This document shows, in pieces, positions 38,590-49,011 of a stretch of DNA of 64,000 bases. The notes beneath the pieces were generated by a model that was not told the DNA's origin, ran no database searches, and saw nothing but the letters and a program-made list of their open reading frames with translations. This DNA is from Nageia nagi (taxonomy: Eukaryota; Pinophyta). The stretch's first letter is position 1. The number at the start of each line of letters is the position of its first letter. The DNA lies in NCBI GenBank assembly GCA_050084985.1, contig JBITNC010000002.1, positions 5,022,001-5,086,000 on the forward strand, given 5' to 3'. Made by a program: the position numbers and the translations under genes.

Positions 38590-39700
38590 TTAGAAAGAAT
38601 AAGTAGAATCTCTATGAAACTTGGTCTCTAGATACAAGTACCTCCAACCACATGATTGGTAAGGGGGGGTTATTCTCCATAATTGATAACTATTTCAAGT
38701 CCAAGATAAAGCTTGGAGATGATAATGCATTGATTGTTGAAGGCAAGGGATCTATTGAGGTCAATAAAAATGAAGACACCAAGAAGGTAAATGACATCTA
38801 CTACACTCCAAATCTCAAGCACAATTTGCTAAGTGTGGGCCAAATAATAGAAAGTAATTATATAATTGTATTTGGGGATGGAAAATGTGTAATTTATGAT
38901 AAAAATAATGGTCATAGGCTAGTCATAATGGCAATAGTAGATTTTTTCCTCTCATATTTGAAGGAGAAGGTGCCCAACTAGAAAATGTTGCAATTGATAA
39001 TAAGAATTGGCTTTGGCATTTGAGATATGGCCATTTGAACTTTCAAAGTTTGATATTATTGACATCTCAACAAATGGTCCATGGGCTACCCAATAGTGAA
39101 GATACAAAGAGTATGCGTGAAGGTTGTGATTTTGGAAAGCACTCAAGAATGAATTTTTCAAGAGGTCAAGCATGGAGAGCTTTCTATCCCCTCAAATTAG
39201 TGCACTCTAATATTTATGGGCCAATGCAAACAAAGAGTGTTGGTAAGAATTCATACTTTCCCACTTTCATAGATGACTTCTCAAGGATGTGTTGGATCTA
39301 TTGCTTAAAATCCAAAGATGAAACCTTTGATTACTTTAAATATTTTAAGAATCATGTTGAAAAGAAAACTGAATATTTTGTAAAGTGCTTGAAGACTAAT
39401 AATGGAGGTGAATTCTCTTCAAATGAATTCCTCTAATATTGTAAATATTGTGAACTAAAAGGTAAGTCACAACTACCTATACTCTACAACATAATGATGT
39501 AGCTGAGTGCAAGAATATAATAATTGTTGAGATGATAAGGAGCATGCTTTAAACTAAGCAATATAGCAATATGTATTGGGAAGATGCGATGAGAATACCA
39601 ATCTATCTCTTGAGTAGAAGTCCAACTTATAGCTTGGATGGCATCACTCCTTATGAGGCATGGTATTGTAAGAAGCTGAATGTAAAGCACCTTATAGTTA
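38590..39700 (+). pseudogene. Copia protease and integrase (first element)
   Basis: The protease region reads WSLDTSTSNHM at about 38620, where the family has a D[TS]G[CA] motif; here the Gly is replaced. GDDNALIVEGKGSIEV and YYTPNLKHNLLSVGQ follow at 38715-38850. The GAG-preintegrase domain LWHLRYGHLNFQSLI is near 39010-39055, and integrase FIDDFSRMCWIY near 39268-39303, then DNGGEFSSNEF-like residues (NNGGEFSSNEF here). Multiple stops make it non-functional. Confidence 0.85.
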
Positions 39701-40274
39701 TTAGATGTTTAGCATATGTTCATGTACCTAAATAAAATAGGAGAAAGCTAGATCCTAAAAGTAAAGCTTTTATTTTTCATGGGTATTATGAAACAACAAA
39801 GAATATAGATTGTATAATCCAAAAATATATAAATTATATTATCTAAAGATGTAATTTTTTATGAAGGGAGAGCTTAGGGTCATCAAAAAATTTTAGTTGA
39901 TGATGGATCCTATGGTGAAGACTCCTCTAATGTGCAACCCAATGATTAGACCAGTAAAAAAGTCCTTCCTTTCATAGCCCAATAAATAGTTCTCCAAAGA
40001 GTTCTTCTACAAGATTCAGTCCAAGTCCTTTGATGCCAAGTCCAATGGATAAAGATTCACCAAGTTTTGTGAGAAAAGGTATAAGAACACTCCAAAACCA
40101 CCCAACTTATCAAATGTTGGATTCAAATTTCCAAACAAGGTTTACAAGGATCCAAGCAAGTGAAATTGATTAAGTTGTCAAAAGACTTGAAACCTTGAAG
40201 ATATATGGAGATGGAGATGACAATGAGCCCAAAGGTGATGTAGTTAACTATGCTTTTATTTCTAGTTTTGAAAT

Positions 40275-42185
40275 TGTTAGAAATATTAGTGTTAAAAAAA
40301 TTATATTAAGGTGGTTAGGTTAGTTCCTAAGTAGTTAAGAAGTAGTTATGATGTATATTTCTATATATTGAAGTAATACAATATGAAGTTTATTGTACTC
40401 CAATACTTTCTAATATGGTATTAGAGCAGGTTTAAGATTTACTAAGAGAGATGGTCTAGTGAGAATGTTCTCCCAACCAAGGTTATGTGAAGAGATATAA
40501 TTCTATTTCTTTATTATTGTAAATAAATTATCTTTATTTGTTCTTTTTATTATGAGGAAATTTGTGTGTTATTTTGTGAGAGTTTATTTTCGTTTGTGTA
40601 TATTCTATTGCATTCTTTGGATATAAAGAGTCTTCCCTTTAGAAGATTGTGTACGATTGTTTCATGTCATGCAAGAAGGATTCAAGGTAGAAAACAGAGT
40701 CAATGATTATTCAAATGTAATTGTGGAACCAGAAACTATGCACTATACTTTCATGACCTCGTTTTCTCTAGGTTGAGTATCACTTTTTTACTTACATTTT
40801 GAAGGGTTGTGATGTTTTATGCCTAACATATATGAATACAAATCAATAAAGAGTAAAATGTAATGAACCTTGTTATATTTCCACTGAGGAGGTTGTATTC
40901 TAAAAAAGGAAAGTGCATGTTATGTCTAGAGAAGAAGTAGCTATTCGTCACGATTGAGGGCATTTACATGAGCTAATTTGTTTACCTATGAAAATATGTG
41001 GTGTCATTGTGATCTATTTAGATCATCAAAAGACATAAAGATTACACATTTTAAAGATTGAGAAGACATATATTATACTTGCATGCGAATACTATCTCAC
41101 GAGATTACAATGTTTAGATCTAGCATGAGAAAAGATCGTTCTCTAGTGCTGCTTGCCTATGAAGCCAAGAAGAAGCACTACACTAGTTTTTATATTTTCA
41201 TATGAATAGAAAGTTAAATGAAGAGAAAGGAATCAAAGGTTGTGGAAGTTATCATTGAGCAAGGGAATAATGGAAAGACCATTATGCCTATGCTAGGCAA
41301 GCAACCTAGCCAAAAGTTAGGCTATGTCTTAGTTGCAATAAGGCATTCTGTAGGCTATGACCAAAGGGTTTAAACAATAGTGTGGCTACAAAGGGGAAAA
41401 TAAATGATTGAATATAAAGAGCTTGTGCAATGCTCTGAGGAGGAGATTAGATGATACAACATAGAAGTAATAAGCTACCAAGAACAACGTGAACAATACG
41501 TTGCCATATAGTGCACAAGAGGAATAAGTTGCAAAGAAATGAAGTTAGTTTTTTGGGAAATATTAATGTTGGTGTTTTAGGGTTAAAAATATTATTAAGT
41601 ATTTTAGTTTTTAAAAATTACTTGAATTAGTTATTTTTATTAGTAAGGAGGTTGATGGTATTTTTAAGTTTAGACCTTATGGAGTGATAAAGTGTAGTTT
41701 TGTTGTTCCTCTCTTGGTGATTAAAATGTTGAAATTTTTGTCCTGAAAGTTAATATGTTTTCAAGTGATGGTAGATGCCACTCAATACCACACTTGAAGT
41801 GATGATTATTTCAAGCTACCAATAGCTTGTAGTAAATTAAGGATTCTATAAGCCTTAGATAGATGTGTTTATCCCTATCCTTGAGGATTAGTGAGTCCAT
41901 TATTATTGAGTATATTATTGGAGATAAATGAGCCAATCATCATCGTTGTTTGGATGTTAATGAGCATGATGCCACTACCGATTTAGAGGAGTTGTAATGT
42001 AAGGATAAAATCTATAAATTTTTCATTAAGAGGGGAGTTATAAATATTAGTATTAGAGAAATTATGTGTTAAAAATAAAGGTGGCTAGGTTAGTTACTAG
42101 GTAGTTAAGAAGTGCTTATGATACATATATTTCTATATATTTAAGTAATACAATTTGAAGTTTATTATGCTCCAATAATTTCTAA
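40275..42185 (+). mobile_element. Small non-autonomous LTR element nested in Copia
   Basis: LTRs of about 141-150 bp lie at 40275-40415 and 42036-42185, sharing AGTTAAGAAGT, TTTCTATATAT and TTTCTAATA. A primer site TGGTATTAGAGC is at 40416-40427 and a purine tract AAGAGGGGAG at 42028-42037. Flanks are GAAAT and TAAAT (4/5). Removing it restores the Copia reading frame across the junction near the start of RT. The 1.6-kb interior has no recognisable retroviral domain, so it must have used enzymes from other elements. The size is above typical TRIM elements. Confidence 0.8.
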
Positions 42186-42680
42186 TAAATTGAGCCATCT
42201 AACTATGATCAAGCTTGCACTAATGATTTGTGGGTGAAAGATATGGAAGAAGAGATCTCTTTCATTAAGAAAAATGATACTTGGGAGCTAGTGGAGCTTC
42301 CTCAAGGTAAAAAATGTATTGGTTGCAAATAGGTCTACAAGATCAAATATAATGTTGATGGGAGTATGGAAAGGTATAAAACAAGATTTGTTGTAAAGGG
42401 TTTCACTCAAAGGTATGGCATTGACTATGAGAAAACCTTTTCGCTAGTAGCAAGATAAGAAACCATCAGATTGGTTCTATCTTTGGTTGCACACAAAGGT
42501 TGGAAGATAAATCACATGAATGTAAAATGTTATTTTCTAAATGGCTATTTGGGTGAAGAGGTATTTGTTAAACAACCCCAATGATTTGAGATAAAAGGTA
42601 AGGAACATATTGTGCATAAGTTGAAGAAGGCCATGTATGGCATCGAACAATCTCTAAGATATTGGTAGGCAAGGATTGTA
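42186..42680 (+). pseudogene. Copia RT N-terminal part (first element)
   Basis: Reads WVKDMEEEISFIKKNDTWEL, then [20 protein letters not shown] and HKLKKAMYGIEQSLRYW. These are the conserved Copia RT blocks. Stops occur at several tryptophan or glutamine positions. The frame is cut at about 42676 by the gypsy insertion and resumes at 47671. Confidence 0.9.
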
Positions 42681-43477
42681 TGATGTTCCCAAATTATTAT
42701 TATTCTAAAACTATTAGTAAATAAGTAATAATTTAGGAAATGTACAAGAATAAGAAATTATGCCATAAAAATACTCAACACATAAGCCAAGTGGAGAAAT
42801 AATGTCAAAGTCTTCATATTAAACAATGATGGAGTAAGTTACAATAAAAATGGCCTAAGAATTTTGATATTTGGCTCAAAGAACTAGATCTAGGGCATAA
42901 CACTCTCTAAATTATGATGTCACATTGTTAGGGCCTTTAATTCCCAAATTTAAGCTACAAGGTTAGTATGACTAAGGGTTTTCATCCTTAACCAAGATCT
43001 AGTGAGGGCTATGCCCCACTAAACGCTTCTCCATATTGGGATTTTATCAAATGAGAGGCCCAAGAGATGGCATTGCCATTCTAAAGGTAGAAGATGTCAA
43101 ATGTACTCAATGATGCCTTCCTACTCCTATACCAACCATATAAATAGGGTTCCTTCAAGGTTGGGAACCTACACAACCACCAAAGAGATGTCATGCTTGG
43201 GCATCCACATCTTGCCTCAGGATCACACCAAATCATGTGCTCATCCTATAATCATGCATTATAGTTATACCTTGGGATTCACACTCTTATACGTGAATGC
43301 TTCTAATATATCTCTATGAGGGAGACATCCCAATTTAGGGTTCATAATTAATCTATGGTACCCATAAATCTCCTATACCAGGTTACAATGATGTCTAATA
43401 ATACATGCAAGTAATAAATAAATAATCCTTACTGTAAAAGCACCCCTAAAAGGAATGAATTCTAAAAGGAAACATCA
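42681..43477 (-). repeat. 3' LTR of gag-only gypsy element
   Basis: 797 bp, aligned along its length with 46894-47664 (for example AAGCCAAGTGGAGAAATAAT and CTAGTGAGGG in both). Confidence 0.9.
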
Positions 43478-44437
43478 TAAATTCCCAAATTGCTTGACCC
43501 CAAGTAATGCAATATTTTTGCAAATAATACATTCTTCAAGGTGGTGAAGTCTTGTCTTCAATTGATCCTTCATATCATTGATAATATCAAGATTCATACA
43601 TATTGTAAATGATCTTTGGAGTACTACCATTTTTGTCATACAAACTTTATCTTTCATATCTTAAAAATAAGCATATATGAAATCTACTAACTCATGTTTC
43701 CCCAACTCATTTTTGATGCAGAAATTAACACAAACAGAGAGTGCACATGTAGTAGAAAATCCCAAGTATGTATCAGAATTTGGTAAGTAGATTGCTAACG
43801 TTTGGTCTTCACCAATATCCTCTAACACGTAAGGCATCTCATCTAAAAGAGTCTCAAATAGTTCCTAACGATATCCAATAAATCAATCTCAACAATGCTC
43901 ATAGAAGGCTACACAAAGCCTCCATCTTTTCCATCTTATATTAATTTCCTACTTCTCTCCAATGCAACCCATGAGAAATGAAAAAGAGCTTCCAAATATT
44001 GATTGAAGATTTCCCAAAAAACTCCTCCTTCAAGGGAAGCCAAGATATCATCAAATGTAGTTGATGAATTTTATCCATTTTTGGTGACTTCAAGCTTGTG
44101 ATAAAAAATTTCCTAAATGTTCCTAAAGAATAGATAGTGCATGGCCATGTGTTTTCCCTAAAGCATGAACATTATCCTTGCAAATCTCATCAAATGGTAT
44201 TCAAGCATTTTTCATACTTTTATCCATTAATGCAACCTACCATGCATGTACACTTGTGCTAATACCATCATCAAATGGAGCAAGAGCTAGAGGTATATCA
44301 ACAATAGTCCCTAAATCCTCCATTGGATGTGAAAAAGCCTCAATGTCCAAGCATGCATTTACTAGCCCACCAAGTGTAGCCATTCATATTGCTACAATCT
44401 CCTTAATATTACCTTCTTTTTTCCAAAGCTTCACCAT
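43475..44437 (-). pseudogene. Unidentified reading frame between protease and 3' LTR
   Basis: One minus-strand frame runs from about 44437 to a stop at 43475, at the LTR edge, with no frameshift I could see. It has about 13 internal stops, of which only one is TAA. Open stretches of 48, 67 and 60 codons include LGGLVNACLDIEAFSHPMED, LLDEMPYVLEDIGEDQTLAI and MKDQLKTRLHHLEECIICKN. No RT, integrase, RNase H, chromodomain or zinc motif is visible. It may be a decayed extra ORF carried by the element. The stop number is below random expectation for such AT-rich DNA but not decisively. Confidence 0.35.
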
Positions 44438-44693
44438 GATCCAAACTCAAAATACAGTCAAAAATTAACAAAGTAAGATTACCATTCATGATATACCTCT
44501 AATCAAGGCTTTGATGTTCATCACTAACTCCTGTGATGTCTAAAAGATCCTTCACCAAATGGAAGAATTATACAAGGGAAAAGATTGATCATTCCAACCT
44601 CACACAACTCCTTTCTACGTTCCTCAACTCATGACATCCTCCTTCCAATGCTGAAGATGACTTCACATCATCACATGGCTCCTCTAGGATATT

Positions 44694-46830
44694 CTACTCC
44701 ATGGCTAGTGTGACGTCCTCTAAGTTAAGTGATTTTACTCCACACACTCTTTCCAACCAGTTGGATGAAGCTCGAGGAAAATAGTTCTTGATTCCTTGTA
44801 GTGTGTACTCCTTCCCATCTACCTCAAACTTCATCACTAACTTCTGATAATTGGGATGAATGTCCCCAAAATTGTACAACCATCGCACTCCCAAAATCAA
44901 GTGAGGAATACTATCCAATGGGTAGACATAGAAATATTCCCTAGCCACATAATCTTGAACCCTTATGCTAAACTTATCCATTACCTTGTCCACTAATTTG
45001 AGTTTCCCATTAGTTTTGATCATACAAAACCCCTCAAAATCCTTGGACTTATGTCCCTTCTTGCACATAATTATTCATCAATGAAACTGTATGTAGCTCT
45101 TGGATCTATCAACACCATCATCTCTTGGTCAATAGCCATCCCCTTCACCTTAGGTGTGAAGTATTTGGGTACTCCATAGAGTGATACAATCATAACTCTT
45201 ATGGCATCCTTACTGTTAGAAGTAATACTTTCCTAATTCAAATCCAATCCTCCTAAGTCTATTTCTAGATCTGAATCATCATCTTCTAAAAGCACCTTAA
45301 TGTAGTGGACTTGTTAGTTGCCCAAGCACCTATGGCCACGCTCCCAAGGTTGATTGTAGCTAAATCATGTAAGTTCCTTTTCCTCATCTTATTCTTAGTC
45401 TCTTGGTTTTCTTTCTCTCTGTTGGTGGCTTTCTCCTTTTGATGGTTGGAGGTCCCACCTTGAATGTCCCTCTCCTAGACATCCCCATCCTAGATGGAAT
45501 AGTGGGATTAATCCTCATCATGTTAGGAGCCAAATCTAATGCTCTATTGATAGCATCTTATAGCTACATTAAGGAGAAGGCCTTAACTAAACCCCTTAGT
45601 GGTTCTATCAAGCCCTCCGTGAAGAGGAAGGTAATCCTCTTCTTTGAAATTCTAGGAACCATTACAATAATCCATTGGAATTTTACCATATATTCTTCTA
45701 CTAACCCCTTTTGCTTCACTACTGTCAGATTGTTGAAGTAGTCATCTTCATCCTTTCAGTTGAAGCGATCTATCATCCTTTTGCTGAAGACATCAAAGTA
45801 AGTGATAGATTCATGACCATGCGTAATCATATCATGTTGCCACCAGTCATACGCTAGGCCATCAGGTTGTAGGATGGAAAATTGTATGGCATCCTCCTTC
45901 ATCATGGGATCAAACATGGAGTATGTATATAGGTTTTTCTCATCTTGTTTCTTCCATCGAATAAGGGAACTTGCATTTTGCTAAGACTCTATTGCATATC
46001 TCTCTTATCCTCCCATAATCTGCCATGAAATTACTCTTGCATGCTCTCTTGCCCAAAAATTACAAATACATGGAGAAAGTGACACCACTCATGAATTTTG
46101 GAAAATTCAAAGAGTAATCTTGATATAAATGATTTAGCTCAAGCAAAGATATCAAGCTCGTACTACTTTCTTACCTTGTTAGAACATAAGCTTATTGGGA
46201 CATGGTATAGGTGGAGGTACTATAATCATCTTTAACATACTCCTCTTAAAAAATATCTCCATCATATGTTCTCCAGTAAGTGGATATCTGGTAGATATCA
46301 TTTTGAACAGTGAGTATTCCCCATCATCCACCATCTTGGTAGATTTAGATCTCTAAAATATAGGTTCTCCTCAATCAAACCTTAGGCCTCCTTGATCAAA
46401 CATTAGGCATTTAGATCTATCTTATGTTGCTTCTTCTTCTTCGTATTCTTTCTCGTGAGTCTTATTCAAGTATGCTTCTCCTCCTATTGTCTCCCTCTCA
46501 TGAATAGAAGTAGATCTCTCAGTATGGGGCATTTTAGGGCTTCCTCTATGCCCAACATCCCTCTCCTATGCTTCTCTTATGATTGCATGCTTATTCTGTT
46601 GGTGCATTTTACTTCATAATATTCTTCATCATATTTTGTAGGGAATCAAACCTTTGATTGACTAGATCCTTGGGTGGTATATCTCTTCCTTCATGCACCT
46701 CTTCTTCATGCTCTGACTCATTCATCCAACTTTATCGAGTTGAATCTCCATGTTGCCTCCCTACGTCATCCTTGGATCTGGTTTGAGGTTCCATGGGAGA
46801 CTTCTTCCCCTTTTGGCATAAGTAAACCTT
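44694..46830 (-). pseudogene. Gypsy gag and protease
   Basis: Gag starts near 46790 on the minus strand (MEPQTRSKDDVGRQHGDSTR) and includes FDSLQNMMKNIMK. Near 45690-45590 it includes LVEEYMVKFQWIIVMVPRIS and FTEGLIEPLRGLVKAF, the retrotransposon gag core. The open frame 45068-44694 is a retropepsin-like domain: LDSIPHLILGVRWLYNFGD matches the gypsy ILG..WL...G motif. Gag has stops and frame changes; the protease frame stays open for 124 codons. Confidence 0.8.
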
Positions 46831-46893
46831 CTCAATCAATTGCATTCAATATCTTTCCCAAAAGATGGCAAGATTATAGCTCTAATACCATAA

Positions 46894-47664
46894 TTATGTT
46901 CCCATATTATTTTTATTCCAAAATTATTAATAAACAACCAATAATTCAAGAAATGTGCAAGAACAAGAAATTATGCCAAAAAAATACCCAATGCATAAGC
47001 CAAGTGGAGAAATAATACCAATGTCTTAGTATTGAACAATGATGGAGTAAGATACAACCAAAATAACTCAATAGGGCTGATGTTTGGTTCAAAGGATCAA
47101 ATCTAGGGCATAATACTCTCAAAATGTTGATGTCACACTGCTATGGCCTTTAACCCCTGGATTTGAGCTACAAAGTTAGTTTGACAATGGATTTTTATCC
47201 TTAGACAAAATCTAGTGAGGGATATGTTCCACTACACCCTTCTACATGCTGGGTTTCCATCCAATGAGAGGCCCAAGAGATGGCACTGCCACTTCGAAGG
47301 TAGAAGATGTCAAATGTACGTAATGCTATCTTCTTACTCCTGCTACAACCATATAAATAGGATTCCCTCAAATTTGGATGCTTATACACCCACCAAAGAG
47401 ATATCATATTTGGGCATCCACATCTTTACTCACTCATCCTCTAATCATGTGTTATATCTTGGGATCCACACTATTACACTTAAATGCTTCCAATTTATCT
47501 CTAGGAGGAAGATGTCCCACTTTGGGGCTCACAATCGATCCATGGGATCCATAAGTGTACCATATCATGTTATAATTATACCCAACAATACATGAAACTA
47601 ATAAATAAATACTCCTAGCTACAAAAGCACCCCTGAAAGGAATGAATTCTAAAAGGAAACATCA
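46894..47664 (-). repeat. 5' LTR of gag-only gypsy element
   Basis: 771 bp. Its inner edge (TTATGTTCCC) has lost the terminal TG seen in the sister LTR. The primer-binding site adjoins it. Confidence 0.9.
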
Positions 47665-47670
47665 CAAATT

Positions 47671-48686
47671 GATGGGTACTTCCATCGATATGGTTTTAAA
47701 AGGAGAAAGAGTGAGCCCACCCTTTAGGTAATGACATCCTTCTTGTGTGTTTGTATGTTGATGAATTGATCTATGTGGGTAGTTTTCCACAAATGAATTA
47801 TGATTTCAAAACCTCTATGATACATGAATTTGAGATGAAAGATCTAGGACTAATGCATTATTTCCTAGGAATGGAAGTGTATCAAAGTGATGATGAGATC
47901 TTCATTTACCAATCCAAATATGCTCATAATATATTGGAAATATTTTGTATGGATGATTGTAAACCACAACCAAAACTAATAGCTCATGGTTATCTATTGT
48001 GTAAAGATGATGGAACACCAAAAGTTGATGGGACCACTTATAGAAGCTTGGTTGGAAGCTTAATGATTCTCACCAATATTAGGTTGTCTCACTTGTGTTA
48101 AGGTACATAAGTTATCCTTATGATGATCACTTGAAAGAAATAAAGAGGATTATGAGGTATGTCAAAGGCATAATAAATACTAGAATTCACTACTACAAGC
48201 ATGATGAGGTAAAAATTTATGGCTTTAGTGACTCAAATTGGGAAAGTAGTGTTGATGATAGGAAGCTCATATCAGGCCAATATTTCACTCTTGGATTAGG
48301 AGTCATTATATGGAGCTCAAAGAAATAAACTATCAATGGAATTTCATCCATAGAGGTAGAATACATTGTAAACACAAGTGCTAGTGCCCAAGCATTATGG
48401 TTAAGAAAAGTTATTGAGGAACTTAATGAGAAACAAAGTGGTCCAACTATTTTATGATAACCTACGTGCCATCCAATTAGCACACAACATAGTTCATTAA
48501 AAGAGATCCAAGCATTTCAACATGAAGTATCACTTCATCATAGATATGGTGGAAAAGAACATTATTGAACTGAGGTATTGCAACACCATGAATAACATAA
48601 CTGATATCTTCACCAAAGAGTTGTTAAATATTAGTTTTTAAAGCTAAGGAAATTGTTGGTGAGTCCCCTCAACATCATAAGGAGAA
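47671..48686 (+). pseudogene. Copia RT C-terminal part and RNase H (first element)
   Basis: Continues the RT cut at 42680: YFHRYGFKRRKSEPTL, then CLYVDELIYVG, where the catalytic YVDD has become YVDE. Then KDLGLMHYFLGMEVYQSDDE and MRYVKGIINTRIHYYK follow. RNase H pieces run from about 48220 to 48620. The frame has stops and a shift. A purine tract AGGAGAA ends it at the 3' LTR. Confidence 0.9.
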
Positions 48687-49011
48687 TGTTAGAAACTTGG
48701 TTTTCCAAAAGGTCAAAATCTGACTTTGAAAGTTAGGTTTTCTACTCTTTGCTCACAAAAATGATCATGATTGCATTTCATGTTGCCCAAATATGATCCA
48801 TATTATGTTTCAATACAAATGTGATTGTATTTCCCAAATGCGATCGCATTTTAAAATAAAGTTTGTACTTTTGAATTTGGCATATTTATTTTATTGAATT
48901 TGACCATATATCTTAGATTAGGTAGATCTATTTTGAATCTTTGATTCATCTAAATGTTGTCTAGTATGTTGTAATTCATTTTTCATCAATGAAAGTAGAT
49001 TATACTTCTCA
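48687..49011 (+). repeat. 3' LTR of nested Copia
   Basis: 325 bp, TGTTAGAAAC...TTCTCA. About 140 bp shorter than its partner because of an internal deletion near 48965. Confidence 0.85.

Larger units (their letters stand above)
42681..47664 (-). mobile_element. Non-autonomous gypsy-type element with gag and protease but no RT
   Basis: LTRs lie at 42681-43477 and 46894-47664. Plus-strand ends are TGATGTTCCC...GGAAACATCA, giving 7-bp perfect inverted ends TGATGTT/AACATCA. The primer site TGGTATTAGAGC lies at 46890-46879 on the minus strand, three bases from the right LTR, so the element reads leftward. A purine-rich stretch precedes the left LTR. Gag and a gypsy-type protease are readable, but the 1.2 kb left between protease and LTR is too short for RT, RNase H and integrase and shows none of them. 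ATTG occurs at both edges, a degraded target duplication. It fits the TR-GAG class. Confidence 0.82.
35643..49011 (+). mobile_element. Ty1-copia retrotransposon, host of three nested insertions
   Basis: The 5' LTR starts at 35643 (TATTAGAAAC, TG decayed to TA) and the 3' LTR ends TTCTCA at 49011. Flanks are ATTTG (35638-35642) and ATTTA (49012-49016), a 4/5 match. After removing the solo LTR, small LTR element and gypsy element, about 5.0 kb remains, normal for Copia. A degenerate tRNA-Met primer site AGTATCACATCC lies at 37571-37582, and a purine tract AGGAGAA precedes the 3' LTR. Coding order is gag, protease, integrase, RT, RNase H, with many breaks. It disrupts a LINE. Confidence 0.88.

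Noticed and set aside
44178-44468. Plus-strand 96-codon frame
   Set aside because: Antisense to the unidentified frame of the gypsy element and to its gag-side sequence; no domain of its own.
42676-47675. Exact target duplication for the gypsy insertion
   Set aside because: Only ATTG is shared at the edges; a clean 5-bp duplication could not be confirmed.
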